Part shown: piece after piece, positions 25,082 to 34,056 of the stretch | How positions within the stretch are numbered: the stretch's first letter is position 1 | Layout of the letters: the number at the start of each line of letters is the position of its first letter | Assembly: GCA_013314735.1 (NCBI GenBank) | Contig: JABUFD010000004.1 | Location: 1-64,000, forward strand | Direction of reading: 5' to 3' | DNA: 64,000 bases | From: Anaerolineae bacterium | GTDB taxonomy: Bacteria > Chloroflexota > Anaerolineae > Anaerolineales > Anaerolineaceae | Notes under the pieces: generated by a model | Database searches by the model: none | What the model saw: the letters and a program-made list of their open reading frames with translations, nothing else | What the model was told of the DNA's origin: nothing | Position numbers and translations under genes: made by a program

Positions 25082-26176
25082 TCACGGAAGGCGTTTGGCT
25101 TGTTCCCAATAGACATCCATCTCGGCCAGAGTCATTTCATTCAACGAACGACCTTGTGCGCGGGCATTTTGCTCGATATAAGCAAAACGGCGCGCAAATT
25201 TCTGGTTGGTACCGCGCAATTCGCTCTCCGCGTCGAGGTCCATCCAACGAGCCAGATTCACTAGGGCAAACAATAAATCCCCGATTTCACCGGCTCGCTC
25301 CTCAGGATTGCCCGCCTGGCGGATCTCATTCACCTCTTCTTCCACCTTTTCGAGCACACCTTCAATACTGTCCCAATCGAAGCCAACAGCAGCGGCACGC
25401 CCCTGGTAAGTTTGCGCCTGCAGCAGTGCGGACATCGAACCAGGAACCCCATCCAAAATCCCTTTGACCTGGTGTTCGCCATTTTCACGGCGCTCATTCT
25501 CTTTGATGTCCTGCCAGTTACGCAGCACCTGGCCGACATCACCATTGACGTCCACCGTGGAGAACACATGCGGATGGCGCCGCACCATTTTGTTGGCAAT
25601 GGCAGCAACGATATCATGCATCGCAAATTCACCGCGTTCGCTGGCAATTTGCGCGTGCAAGTAGATTTGCAGTAATACATCCCCCAATTCTTCTTTAACC
25701 CCCTGCATATCACCGCGGTCGAGTGCATCCAGCATTTCATACGATTCTTCCAGCAGGAACGGCCGCAGACTCTGATGGGTTTGTTCCCGGTCCCACGGGC
25801 AGCCATCAGGTGCGCGCAGGGTGGCAACCACTTCCTGAAATGCTTCTGATGAACCCATTGCATCCAGCACAGGAAGGTAAATACCTTCCACGTTTTTTGC
25901 TGCACTGAGTTCGGTCAGGCTGTGTTCCTCCCATTTCACCTTCCCGCGCAATTTCAAGCCGATGGAAAAATCGGCCGGATACGTGGTGCGCAAAACATTT
26001 AGTATCGCGGTCAGGTCATCCTGCGCACATACAACTATTAATGCAGGTGCATCACAGGAAAACGGGGGAAGATGCTGGTTTGTGACCAGGTGGCTGGAAA
26101 CAATGCTGAGTTTCTCCTCCAGCATATCATCAGGGCAACTGGCAATCAGGGCTGCAACGGCAGCAGGTTTGGTCAT
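25082..26176 (-). CDS. mazG: Nucleoside triphosphate pyrophosphohydrolase MazG with shortened N-terminal extension
   Basis: MazG hydrolyses noncanonical or surplus NTPs to NMP and pyrophosphate. The 364-residue protein has two MazG domains. The first begins LRAPDGCPWDREQTHQSLRP with the EExxE-12-ExxD metal site (EESYE ... EELGD), and the second has EKVEEEVNEI ... ERAGEIGD. The first 115 residues are not MazG. They resemble the linker end of a YabN-type tetrapyrrole-methylase/MazG fusion (TTYPADF, VEGIYLPVL matching the usual YVPPL) without the methylase catalytic part. A TCAGGAG site precedes the ATG. Confidence 0.88.
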   Translation of the reverse strand: MTKPAAVAALIASCPDDMLEEKLSIVSSHLVTNQHLPPFSCDAPALIVVCAQDDLTAILNVLRTTYPADFSIGLKLRGKVKWEEHSLTELSAAKNVEGIYLPVLDAMGSSEAFQEVVATLRAPDGCPWDREQTHQSLRPFLLEESYEMLDALDRGDMQGVKEELGDVLLQIYLHAQIASERGEFAMHDIVAAIANKMVRRHPHVFSTVDVNGDVGQVLRNWQDIKENERRENGEHQVKGILDGVPGSMSALLQAQTYQGRAAAVGFDWDSIEGVLEKVEEEVNEIRQAGNPEERAGEIGDLLFALVNLARWMDLDAESELRGTNQKFARRFAYIEQNARAQGRSLNEMTLAEMDVYWEQAKRLP

Positions 26177-26193
26177 CGTTCACTCCTGAATAT

Positions 26194-26258
26194 GAAAAAT
26201 ACCTCAGCTGTCAACAGGTGGAATGTAAAATTCCAATCCCTTCTGTTGACCGCTGAGG
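26194..26258 (-). terminator. Long forked hairpin between rpsI and mazG
   Basis: Arms CCTCAGC-x-GTCAACAG (26202-26217) and CTGTTGAC-x-GCTGAGG (26243-26258) pair over 15 bp with one mismatch. The loop holds a second perfect stem (GGAAT/ATTCC). The minus-strand transcript continues with UAUUUUUC. It most likely ends the ribosomal superoperon transcript. Confidence 0.75.
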
Positions 26259-26271
26259 TGAGGGAATACCA

Positions 26272-26302
26272 TTCCGCCAGGCAATGAAACCGGCCGGCGG
26301 AA
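26272..26302 (-). repeat. Short inverted repeat after rpsI
   Basis: TTCCGCC (26272-26278) and GGCGGAA (26296-26302) form a 7-bp stem 26 bases after the rpsI stop codon, just upstream of the larger forked hairpin. It may aid termination or protect the 3' end. Confidence 0.45.
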
Positions 26303-26327
26303 CAGGAATTCGCCTGACATTCGAATG

Positions 26328-26723
26328 TTAACGCTTGGTGTAGGTAGGCGCCTTGCGGGCACGTTTGAGACCTGGCTTCTTGCGTTCTTTCACGCGCGGG
26401 TCCCGTGTCAGGTGACCACCGCGGCGAAGCATGGAAATCCATTCCGGATTCATCTTTACCAGTGCGCGCGCAAGTCCCAGTTCAACGGCGCCAGTTTGAC
26501 CGGTAACGCCGCCGCCCTGAACCTTCACGGAGACATCAAAGCCATTGTTGTCCTGTTCCACGGAACTCCACACCGACAGGATCTCTTCGAGATCACCGCC
26601 GCGCGGAAAATATTCTTCCACCGGTTTGTCATTGACCAGGAACAAGCCGCTCCCGTTCATCACGCGAACACGAGCCGTGCTGCTCTTTCGCCGACCAATA
26701 CCTTCGAAATAACGAACTGCCAT
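26328..26723 (-). CDS. rpsI: 30S ribosomal protein S9
   Basis: S9 lines the P site of the 30S head; its C-terminal Lys-Arg tail contacts the P-site tRNA anticodon stem. The 131-residue protein is full length with GIGRRKSSTARV at the start and the conserved ending RKAPTYTKR (consensus KARKxxQxSKR). It is the last gene of the superoperon, 14 bases after rplM, the usual L13-S9 pair. Confidence 0.97.
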   Translation of the reverse strand: MAVRYFEGIGRRKSSTARVRVMNGSGLFLVNDKPVEEYFPRGGDLEEILSVWSSVEQDNNGFDVSVKVQGGGVTGQTGAVELGLARALVKMNPEWISMLRRGGHLTRDPRVKERKKPGLKRARKAPTYTKR

Positions 26724-26737
26724 TGTTCACTGCTCCT

Positions 26738-27172
26738 TTACGCAACGGGTTTCGGAGACTGAGCCTCATGCTGATGCTCGGCCCCGGCATAAACACGTAG
26801 CTTCTTCAATAATGAACGGCCGTACTTGTTGTGCGGCAGCATGCCCCACACAGCCCGTTCGATCACACGTTCCGGATGCTTTTCAAGCATCTGCTGCAAC
26901 GTCGCTGATTTAATCCCGCCGGGATACCCTGTATGATGATGATACATCTTGTCTTCAAGACGTTTCTGGGTGAAGGATAATTTCTCCACATTAATCACCA
27001 CAACATGGTCACCAAGGTCCACGCCCGGAGTAAAAGTCGGTTTATGCTTACCCATCAGATAAGCCGCGATCTGCGTCGCCAACCGGCCCAAGCTCTGCCC
27101 AGAGGCGTCAACTAACAGCCACTCGGACGCAGGCATTTCACTGCCCTTTGGGTAATAAGTTTTTTGAACCAT
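26738..27172 (-). CDS. rplM: 50S ribosomal protein L13
   Basis: L13 is an early-binding 50S assembly protein. The 144-residue sequence carries the signature WLLVDASGQSLGRLATQIA, GKHKPTFTPGVDLGDHVVVIN and MLPHNKYGRSLLKKLRVYAG. Length matches the family. It follows truA by 8 bases. Confidence 0.97.
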   Translation of the reverse strand: MVQKTYYPKGSEMPASEWLLVDASGQSLGRLATQIAAYLMGKHKPTFTPGVDLGDHVVVINVEKLSFTQKRLEDKMYHHHTGYPGGIKSATLQQMLEKHPERVIERAVWGMLPHNKYGRSLLKKLRVYAGAEHQHEAQSPKPVA

Positions 27173-27180
27173 TACCTACC

Positions 27181-28002
27181 TCACTCTTCAAAATTTCTAG
27201 ATTTTTCCTGTTCAACAATACCATCATTCTTCGCTCTGATGGGAATATCCGGGTCCCAGGGGGATTCATAGTCCACCTCGGTCAAAACCAGGCCATTCGC
27301 TGGTGCAAGCCCGCCAGGGAGTTTCCCTGCCAACCGCACACCGGCGTCAAATGCGGACATATCCAGCCTGCCGGTGCCCACCTGGATTCCCAGGTAAACG
27401 ATCCGCCGAGCCATGTGATACAGAAACGCATTGGCCGTGATATGGAATTCGAGGGAATTTTGCCCGGTTTGCAGCCATTCCGCCCGGTAGATTTTCCGGT
27501 GGGTGGCGCCGCCTTTGCGGGGTGGGGAACCAAAGGCAGCACAATCCAGGTATCCGGTCAATTTGTGACCGGCAGCCTGGAGCAATTCCAGACTGGGCCA
27601 TTGATCCAGGCGCCAACCATACCGTTCACGGAGCGGATCTGGTAGTGGATCCACAAACACGTGGTATTGGTAACTTCGGCGCCGCGCATCATACCGCGGA
27701 TGGAAAGCAGTCGTCGTCCTGCGGACAGATCGGACAGCTGCATCGCCTGGCAAATGGGCATTCAGCGCCTGCGCCAATTCGGCATCGGTGTGGCGCCATT
27801 CAAAGTCGAAGGCTATCACCTGCCCGCTGGCATGTACGCCGGTATCCGTCCGTCCGGCAGCCAGGATGGCATCACCACGCCAACCAATATGGCGCAGTGC
27901 GTCTTCCACCACTGCCTGAACTGTCCGGGTACCGGTTCCCTGGCGCTGAAAACCCAGGAAATCAGTCCCATCATAAGCCAAAATAACTTGGTAACGTTCC
28001 AT
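27181..28002 (-). CDS. truA: tRNA pseudouridine(38-40) synthase TruA
   Basis: TruA isomerises uridines 38, 39 and 40 in the anticodon arm of many tRNAs. The 273-residue protein has LAYDGTDFLGFQRQ near the start and AAGRTDTGVHASGQV with the catalytic Asp. FHITANAFLYHMARRIVYLGIQVGTG is the conserved C-terminal domain. It lies between rplQ and rplM, an order shared with many bacteria. Confidence 0.96.
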   Translation of the reverse strand: MERYQVILAYDGTDFLGFQRQGTGTRTVQAVVEDALRHIGWRGDAILAAGRTDTGVHASGQVIAFDFEWRHTDAELAQALNAHLPGDAAVRSVRRTTTAFHPRYDARRRSYQYHVFVDPLPDPLRERYGWRLDQWPSLELLQAAGHKLTGYLDCAAFGSPPRKGGATHRKIYRAEWLQTGQNSLEFHITANAFLYHMARRIVYLGIQVGTGRLDMSAFDAGVRLAGKLPGGLAPANGLVLTEVDYESPWDPDIPIRAKNDGIVEQEKSRNFEE

Positions 28003-28053
28003 GTTTTTTCCGGTTTTTTACCAACCGGAAGGGAGAGTATTCCCTGACGGGAA

Positions 28054-28434
28054 TTATTCCTCCACCAGTTCCAGAATGACCATCTCTGCCGCATCGCCCT
28101 GGCGCATCCCCAGTTTCATCATCCGGGTATAACCGCCATTGCGTTCTTTGTAGCGGGGAGAGATGTCATCAAACAACTTCTTCACCGTTTCGGGATGTCC
28201 ACCCAAACGGGTTGCGACCGTACGCCGCGCGTTTACTTTTTCAATATCGGTTCCGTCAATGCTATTACGGGCGATAGTGATCAGCTTTTCAGCTTCGGCA
28301 CGTACCGCTTCAGCTTTGGCGCGGGTGGTGCTGATCCGCTCATGCTCGTAGAGCTGAACGATCAACGTGCGCCGCAACGCTTTGCGATTGTCGGAACTTC
28401 GGTTTAATTTCTTTCCAGCAACTTGATGCCGCAT
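28054..28434 (-). CDS. rplQ: 50S ribosomal protein L17
   Basis: L17 sits near the exit tunnel region of the 50S subunit. The 126-residue protein starts MRHQVAGKKLNRSSDNRKALRR, the family signature, and ends after RQGDAAEMVILELVE. It begins 5 bases after rpoA, the near-universal order. Confidence 0.97.
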   Translation of the reverse strand: MRHQVAGKKLNRSSDNRKALRRTLIVQLYEHERISTTRAKAEAVRAEAEKLITIARNSIDGTDIEKVNARRTVATRLGGHPETVKKLFDDISPRYKERNGGYTRMMKLGMRQGDAAEMVILELVEE

Positions 28435-28439
28435 TGGTA

Positions 28440-29408
28440 TTACTCCGTCTCTTGCTCTCCGTCACTCGGCAGGTAGCCTTTTTCCTGCATCTTCTGCGAC
28501 AATTCTTGTAAACTTTTCTCGCCAAAATTGCGAATCGACATCACAGCATCTTCACCCTTTTCGAGCAGGTCCATTACATCACCCACAGTGGTGATACCGG
28601 TGCGTTTCAACGAATTGAAAACACGTACCGAAAGATCCAGGTTCTCGATTGGGGTTTCCACCGCTTCACTGGAGAGGAGCGAGGTGCTCTCGACCTCAAC
28701 CACCGGCAAAGACAGGCTTTCTTCGCTGATACCGGCAATAAAGCGCAGGTGTTCAACAATAATTTGTGATGCTGTGCTCAGGGCTTCCTCAGGATTGATG
28801 GTGCCGTCCGTCCAGATTTCCAGGATCAGGCGATCATAGTTCGTGCTCTGTCCCACACGGGCGGAACCAACAGACCAGTTCACGCGTTTGACCGGGCTGA
28901 AAATTGCGTCCACCGGTAGATCGCCAATCGGAAGGCGTCCACTGCGTTCATTCGCCGGTGAATAACCACGGCCGCTTTCCACGGTGAAATCAATCTCCAA
29001 ATCGGTCGGTTGATCCACGGTGAACAGGTATAAATCCGGGTTCTCAATCTCAATTTCCGGTGGAAGCTGAATATCGGCCGCTGTTACTTCCCCCTCTCCA
29101 TGAATTTCCAGATGCATGTGTGCCACATCGACATCATACAGTTTCATCCGCAGTTTTTTCACCTGCAGGATAACCTGGATGACATCTTCGCGCACGCCAG
29201 GGATATCGCTGAACTCATGAAGAACATCAGTGATGCGAATCGCGGTGACTGCTGCACCATCCAAGGAGGAAAGGAGGACCCGACGCAAAGCATTGCCAAG
29301 CGTCGTACCATACCCCTGTTCCAGGGGACTGATCACAAACTTGCCATAGTTGCGGGCTTCTGCTTCACGCTCAACTTTTGGTGTAACCATATTACTTAAG
29401 GCTGTCAC
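28440..29408 (-). CDS. rpoA: RNA polymerase alpha subunit
   Basis: The alpha dimer nucleates RNA polymerase assembly through its N-terminal domain (LEQGYGTTLGNALRRVLLSSL) and contacts UP elements and activators through its C-terminal domain. The 322-residue protein keeps both. The CTD (about 250-315) has LSVRVFNSLK, TVGDVMDLLEKGEDAVMSI and NFGEKSLQEL, with the Arg, Asn, Gly, Lys and Ser residues that bind DNA in Escherichia coli. The start is a GTG at 29408 with GGAAGG upstream; the first ATG is six codons later and lacks a site. A second copy of the CTD fold is fused to L31 at 51.5 kb. Confidence 0.97.
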   Translation of the reverse strand: MTALSNMVTPKVEREAEARNYGKFVISPLEQGYGTTLGNALRRVLLSSLDGAAVTAIRITDVLHEFSDIPGVREDVIQVILQVKKLRMKLYDVDVAHMHLEIHGEGEVTAADIQLPPEIEIENPDLYLFTVDQPTDLEIDFTVESGRGYSPANERSGRLPIGDLPVDAIFSPVKRVNWSVGSARVGQSTNYDRLILEIWTDGTINPEEALSTASQIIVEHLRFIAGISEESLSLPVVEVESTSLLSSEAVETPIENLDLSVRVFNSLKRTGITTVGDVMDLLEKGEDAVMSIRNFGEKSLQELSQKMQEKGYLPSDGEQETE

Positions 29409-29438
29409 GGTTTTTCCCTTCCTGTCAGACTGATCTGT

Positions 29439-30071
29439 TTAGCGTGAGTAGTATTCAACGATCAACTGTTCGTTGAGGTTGCCGTCAATTTCGGCACGTT
29501 CCGGCACGCGTAAGATTTGTCCTGACAAATGATCCAAATCACGTTTAATCCAGGCAGCACAGGTGCGCTGCGCGGCTTCTTCAATCATAATCTTGAAGTA
29601 TTCATTCTTCCGGGATTCCGGATGAACACTGATGACGTCATTTGTCTTGAGCATCATGGATGGGACGTCGGTACGAGTGCCGTTCACCAGGAAATGACCG
29701 TGGGTCACCAATTGCCGGGCAGCGGTGCGGCTGGGCGCATAACCCATGCGGTACACCACATTATCCAGGCGGGATTCCAACGTTTGCAGTAATGTCAGAC
29801 CGGTCATACCCGGGCGTTTCCGGGCAACATCAAAATAGCGGCGGAATTGTTTTTCCAATACGCCGTACACACGACGCGCCTTCTGTTTGGCACGCAGCTG
29901 ACGGGAGTAGTCAGAATCGCGGCCAGTCTGGCGCATGCGGCCATGTTCCCCGGGAGCGTACGCGCGGCGTTCCAGAGCGCATTTGGTGGTGTAGCAGCGC
30001 TCACCCTTGAGGAACAGTTTTTCACCTTCTCGTCGGCATAGTTTACATGCCGGACCTGTATATCTTGCCAT
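29439..30071 (-). CDS. rpsD: 30S ribosomal protein S4 (zinc form)
   Basis: S4 is a primary 16S rRNA binder that starts 30S assembly. The 210-residue protein carries the S4 RNA-binding domain ([31 protein letters not shown]). It has an N-terminal zinc site of the C+ type ([18 protein letters not shown] and a following Cys). Confidence 0.97.
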   Translation of the reverse strand: MARYTGPACKLCRREGEKLFLKGERCYTTKCALERRAYAPGEHGRMRQTGRDSDYSRQLRAKQKARRVYGVLEKQFRRYFDVARKRPGMTGLTLLQTLESRLDNVVYRMGYAPSRTAARQLVTHGHFLVNGTRTDVPSMMLKTNDVISVHPESRKNEYFKIMIEEAAQRTCAAWIKRDLDHLSGQILRVPERAEIDGNLNEQLIVEYYSR

Positions 30072-30093
30072 AGTTTAATTACACCTCTATCAA

Positions 30094-30495
30094 TTACACA
30101 CGTCGCTTTTTGGGCGGGCGGCATCCATTGTGCGGAACAGGGGTAATGTCCGAAATCGAGCGAACCTTAATTCCCATCGCCTGTACGGCGCGGATAGCAG
30201 ATTCACGACCCGGTCCCGGCCCCTTGATGATAATATCCACTTCCTGGATCCCCATTGCCTGGGCGTCTTTCATCGCCTGTTCAGCAGCCAACCGCGCCGC
30301 AAAGGGCGTGCTTTTGCGGGAGCCTTTGAAACCAGCGGATCCCGCGCTGCCCCAACATACCGCGTTTCCCTGCATATCGGTCACGGTAATGATGGTATTA
30401 TTGAACGATGCGAAGACATGCACCTGGGCAGAGGAGATGGAGCGCTTCACCTTTCGGGTAGCTGTGCGACGCGTTGAGCGTACATTTTGTGCCAT
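30094..30495 (-). CDS. rpsK: 30S ribosomal protein S11
   Basis: S11 forms part of the platform near the E site. The 133-residue protein has [22 protein letters not shown] and ends [15 protein letters not shown], both family hallmarks. It lies in the standard S13-S11-S4-alpha order. Confidence 0.97.
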   Translation of the reverse strand: MAQNVRSTRRTATRKVKRSISSAQVHVFASFNNTIITVTDMQGNAVCWGSAGSAGFKGSRKSTPFAARLAAEQAMKDAQAMGIQEVDIIIKGPGPGRESAIRAVQAMGIKVRSISDITPVPHNGCRPPKKRRV

Positions 30496-30564
30496 AATTC
30501 CTCTTTAATTTCCTATCACTTGTTTACTTGTCATATCCATTCAGTAACCCTGCCTGCCAGGTTG

Positions 30565-30587
30565 GGTAATCCACACAAGGCGGATTA
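30565..30587 (-). repeat. Inverted repeat at the rpsM stop codon
   Basis: GTAATCC (30565-30571) and GGATTAC (30581-30587) pair over 7 bp and include the rpsM stop codon. The rpsM-rpsK gap of 89 bases is one of the longer ones in the cluster, and this stem may affect processing or attenuation. Confidence 0.35.
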
Positions 30588-30974
30588 CTTCTTGGCGGCA
30601 CCACGGCGGCGGCCACGGCCAGCCACAGTTTTCTTGGGGCCTTTCGCGGAACGCGCATTGGTCTTGGTGCGCTGCCCACGGGCAGGCAGATTGCGGCGAT
30701 GGCGCATGCCGCGGTAACTTCCGATTTCCACCAGGCGTTTGATGTTCATCTGCACCTCACGGCGCAAATCGCCTTCCACGGTGAAACTCGAAGAAATGTA
30801 ATCACGCAGCGCGTTTTCATCAGTTTCGGTCAAATCGTCGGTGCGCGTATCCGGATTGATCCCCGTGCTGCCCAAAATTTCCCTGGCGCGGGTGGGGCCA
30901 ATGCCGTAAATATACGTCAACGCGACTTCAATACGTTTGTTTCGTGGTAAATCTACACCCTCAATACGTGCCAT
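30585..30974 (-). CDS. rpsM: 30S ribosomal protein S13
   Basis: S13 is in the 30S head and contacts the P-site tRNA and the 50S subunit through bridge B1. The 129-residue protein shows [26 protein letters not shown] and [21 protein letters not shown]. The C-terminus is a long basic tail ([11 protein letters not shown]), slightly longer than average. Confidence 0.97.
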   Translation of the reverse strand: MARIEGVDLPRNKRIEVALTYIYGIGPTRAREILGSTGINPDTRTDDLTETDENALRDYISSSFTVEGDLRREVQMNIKRLVEIGSYRGMRHRRNLPARGQRTKTNARSAKGPKKTVAGRGRRRGAAKK

Positions 30975-30980
30975 AGATCT

Positions 30981-31094
30981 TTATCCCTGTCGCTGTTTAT
31001 GTTTTTTATTTTCGCAGATCACACGCAGAACGCCACGGCGTTTCACAATTTTGCACTTGGCGCAGCGCTTGCGAATGGACGGTGAAACTTTCAT
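30981..31094 (-). CDS. rpmJ: 50S ribosomal protein L36
   Basis: A 37-residue gene. The product starts [15 protein letters not shown] and has the C+ zinc ligands CxxC, a Cys 12 residues on, and a His after that (CENKKH). It ends 6 bases before the rpsM start. GGAG lies 10-13 bases before the ATG. Confidence 0.95.
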   Translation of the reverse strand: MKVSPSIRKRCAKCKIVKRRGVLRVICENKKHKQRQG

Positions 31095-31149
31095 TTTCAA
31101 TCATCTCCTGTCATATAGAGAGAATAACAATACATGCCCAAAGTTGCAA

Positions 31150-31992
31150 TCATATCACATCTTCCCGCAGGTGTCCAGTAATTTCCACCGGGCTATGCCC
31201 ATCCCCCAACAGGGTCAGGATCATCGGGCCATCTTCAGTCACTGCCACGCTATGTTCAAAATGCGCGGTCAGAGAACCGTCAATGGAAGCCACAGTCCAC
31301 TGGTCATCCAGGGTGTAGGTATGGGGAGTACCCACCAACACCATCGGTTCCAATGCGATTGTCATTCCTGGCCGCAGCAACAAGCCACGCCCCGGAATGC
31401 CGTAATTGGGAACCTGTGGGCCTTCATGCATTGAACGCCCCACGCCATGTCCCGTGTAGATGCGCGTTACGTGGAAGCCGCTGCTTTCCACCACGCGTTG
31501 AATCGCCGCAGATACATCTCCGGTGCGGTTGCCAGGCCGCATTTGGGAAATGCCAGCATACAGAGCTTGTTCAGTAACATCCAGGAGCTTTTCCGCTTCG
31601 GCTGAGATTTCTCCCACGCCGATGGTGAAGGCGGAATCACCCACAAAGCCCTGCCATACTGTTCCGCAGTCTACCGAAACAATGTCGCCGCTCCGAAGTT
31701 TTCGCTGTTTCCCTGGAATACCATGCACCAATTCTTCATTGATGCAAACGGTAATGGAGGAAGGATAGGGAGGCAAGCCCCCCGGAGCATAATTTTTAAA
31801 GGGCGAATATACCTTATACTTTTGATGGACTGCATCCACCGCCGATTCCAGATCGGCAGTGGATGCACCAGGACGAATGGCCGCCTTCGCCGCCGCCAGC
31901 GCTTCAGCGTTGATCCGCCCAGCGGTACGCATCAGCTCCAGCTCGGAAGCATTTTTCAGACTGACCTGTCGTCCCAATGAAACCATCATCAT
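31150..31992 (-). CDS. map: Methionine aminopeptidase, type I
   Basis: Removes the initiator Met from new proteins. The 280-residue enzyme has the five metal ligands of the pita-bread fold in order: DCGTVWQGFVGDSAFT, GHGVGRSMHEGPQVP, MTIALEP and a late Glu. SVDCG and THTYTL are typical. It lacks the SH3-binding N-terminal extension of mycobacterial MetAP1c. It is between adk and rpmJ, where infA would usually follow but does not. Confidence 0.95.
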   Translation of the reverse strand: MMMVSLGRQVSLKNASELELMRTAGRINAEALAAAKAAIRPGASTADLESAVDAVHQKYKVYSPFKNYAPGGLPPYPSSITVCINEELVHGIPGKQRKLRSGDIVSVDCGTVWQGFVGDSAFTIGVGEISAEAEKLLDVTEQALYAGISQMRPGNRTGDVSAAIQRVVESSGFHVTRIYTGHGVGRSMHEGPQVPNYGIPGRGLLLRPGMTIALEPMVLVGTPHTYTLDDQWTVASIDGSLTAHFEHSVAVTEDGPMILTLLGDGHSPVEITGHLREDVI

Positions 31993-32005
31993 TCTAAAAC
32001 CTCAT

Positions 32006-32668
32006 TCACTGTGCGCGGCCACGCACCAGCGAGAGCATTTCCTTCGACACCGCTGCAATGTCTTGCGTGCCATCGAGTTCCGCGAGCAGTCCCTGCTGGC
32101 GATAATATTCAATCAACGGCGCGGTGTTTTTCATATAAACATCGATCCGGTTCTTCACCGTTTCGGGTTTGTCATCATCACGCTGGTACAGTTCGGCACC
32201 ATCGTGGTCACATTTTCCGGCAACTTTCGGCGGTTTGGAAACCATATGATAGGGCGTGCTGCACACCGGGCAGGTCCAGCGTCCGCTCAGGCGTTCCACC
32301 AGTACTTCGGCGGGAACAGCAATATACGGAACACAAAGCAATTTGCCAGAAATTTCACGCAGCATCTCACCCAACGCGGCAGCCTGATCCGGCGTGCGTG
32401 GATAACCATCCAGCAGCGCGCCCTGGGCACGGCAGTCATCACGGTCCAGGCGATCTTTGACCATAGCGTTGGTTACATCATCCGGCACCAGTTCGCCTTT
32501 GCTCATGTAGCCTTTGGCCAGCAAACCCAGTTCGGTTTCATTCTTCAGGTTTTCCCGGAAGATATCACCGGTGGATACGTGCACCAGGTTCATTTCCTTT
32601 GAAAGGATTTCCGCCTGGGTACCTTTTCCTGCACCGGGAGGGCCTAACAGTACGATAAAATTTGCCAT
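32006..32668 (-). CDS. adk: Adenylate kinase (zinc LID form)
   Basis: Interconverts ATP plus AMP with two ADP. The 220-residue enzyme has the P-loop GPPGAGKGTQAE, the DGYPRT motif and a long LID domain with a zinc site CPVC ... KCDHD (three Cys and an Asp), as in Gram-positive enzymes. It follows secY with a 33-base gap. Confidence 0.96.
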   Translation of the reverse strand: MANFIVLLGPPGAGKGTQAEILSKEMNLVHVSTGDIFRENLKNETELGLLAKGYMSKGELVPDDVTNAMVKDRLDRDDCRAQGALLDGYPRTPDQAAALGEMLREISGKLLCVPYIAVPAEVLVERLSGRWTCPVCSTPYHMVSKPPKVAGKCDHDGAELYQRDDDKPETVKNRIDVYMKNTAPLIEYYRQQGLLAELDGTQDIAAVSKEMLSLVRGRAQ

Positions 32669-32701
32669 CTAATGCCTGCCTTTCCGTAGTTCCAGATGCC
32701 T

Positions 32702-34024
32702 TTAGCGTCCGATCAGGTTGTCGTCATACCCATGCAGTTTCAATTCGGTTTCAATGATGTTGAAGGTATCGCGCACGGTACCTACCACAATCAGCAACCC
32801 GGAAGAAGAAACCAGCAGCATGGCCTGGTTGCCGATCGCAGGGATCAACGAAAGGACATTGGGCAAAATCGCCACGATGCCAAGGAAAACCGCACCCGGA
32901 AGGGTGATACGGTCCTGCACCTTGCTCAGGTACTTCTGGGTGGGGGCACCACGAGAAATACCGGGAATTTGCGCGCCTTGTTTTTTCAAGCTGTCGCCAT
33001 AGTTTTGTTGTTCAAACAACACATGGGTGTAGAAGAAGGTGAACGCCACCACCATCAGGAAGTAGAGCACAATGTACCATGTATTCCCACCACCGAAGGT
33101 GTTATAGATACCCTGCGCGAAATTCCGCACCCATTCAGCCTTGGCGCTCATAAAATAACTGGCAACCACTGCCGGGAACGAAAGCAACGTCTGGGCAAAA
33201 ATCAGCGGAATCATACCCGCCATGTTCACTTTCAGCGGAACCGAGCTGCGTACAGGCATGGACATGCGAGTGCCAACACGGCGGCCAGGGAACAGAACCG
33301 GTACCTTGCGCTGGCCTTCCTGCACAAACACAATCGCGAAGATGGTAATCGCCAGCAGGGCGATCACGATCAGCAGCAGCCACCACCAGCCGTCAGAGGC
33401 CAGCAGTGCGCCAAGGTTGACCGGAATGCGGGAGACCACACCCGAAAGGATGATCAGGGACAGGCCCTGGTTGGGAATTCCATATTCCGAGATCAATTGT
33501 CCCATCCAGATACCAAACATGGTACCGGCGATCATGCTGCCGATGGAGGCCACCGAAGCCAGGCCGAAACCAGAGCTGGTCAGCACAGATGCACCGCCTG
33601 CCATGGTGCTGAAAATGTTAATTTGCCCGATGGCAGAAAGCAGCGCCATGGGAATGGTCAGGATCACAGTCCATTTTTCCATCCACTTCTGGCCTTCACG
33701 TGGGTTGTCTTTGAATTTGCGCTCCAGCGCCGGAATGATCGGCATCAACAGCTGGAGGATAATCTGCGCGGTAATGTACGGGTAAACACCCATTGCCAGC
33801 ACAGAGAAATTCGACACAGCGCCACCCGAAAGCAGATCCAGCAGACCGACGAGATTACCACCCGCTCCGCCCTGGTTCACCAGCGATTGGAAAACGGTGC
33901 GGTCAATCCCCGGCACAGGCACGTTGGCGGCAAAGCGGTACACGATCAGTAATGCCAGTGTTATCAATAACTTGTCGCGAATATCCTTCGATTTGAACAG
34001 GAATCGCCATGCTGAGTTCTTCAT
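32702..34024 (-). CDS. secY: Protein translocase subunit SecY
   Basis: SecY is the channel of the Sec translocon in the cytoplasmic membrane. The 440-residue protein has ten membrane helices, the plug-region start VPGIDRTVF, SIGSMIAGTMFGIWMGQLISEYG and the cytoplasmic loop QEGQRKVPVLFPGRR needed for SecA/ribosome contact. Position after rplO is standard. Confidence 0.97.
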   Translation of the reverse strand: MKNSAWRFLFKSKDIRDKLLITLALLIVYRFAANVPVPGIDRTVFQSLVNQGGAGGNLVGLLDLLSGGAVSNFSVLAMGVYPYITAQIILQLLMPIIPALERKFKDNPREGQKWMEKWTVILTIPMALLSAIGQINIFSTMAGGASVLTSSGFGLASVASIGSMIAGTMFGIWMGQLISEYGIPNQGLSLIILSGVVSRIPVNLGALLASDGWWWLLLIVIALLAITIFAIVFVQEGQRKVPVLFPGRRVGTRMSMPVRSSVPLKVNMAGMIPLIFAQTLLSFPAVVASYFMSAKAEWVRNFAQGIYNTFGGGNTWYIVLYFLMVVAFTFFYTHVLFEQQNYGDSLKKQGAQIPGISRGAPTQKYLSKVQDRITLPGAVFLGIVAILPNVLSLIPAIGNQAMLLVSSSGLLIVVGTVRDTFNIIETELKLHGYDDNLIGR

Positions 34025-34056
34025 GCTTAGGGGTCCCTCCGTAACCTTTCCGGGCT

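Noticed and set aside
31095-31149. Possible infA
   Set aside because: All frames were read and the gap is too short.
32696-33952. Long plus-strand open frame (418 codons) opposite secY
   Set aside because: It is antisense to a clear secY with full membrane topology, has no ribosome binding site, and its His/Arg/Gln-rich composition is typical of a shadow frame.
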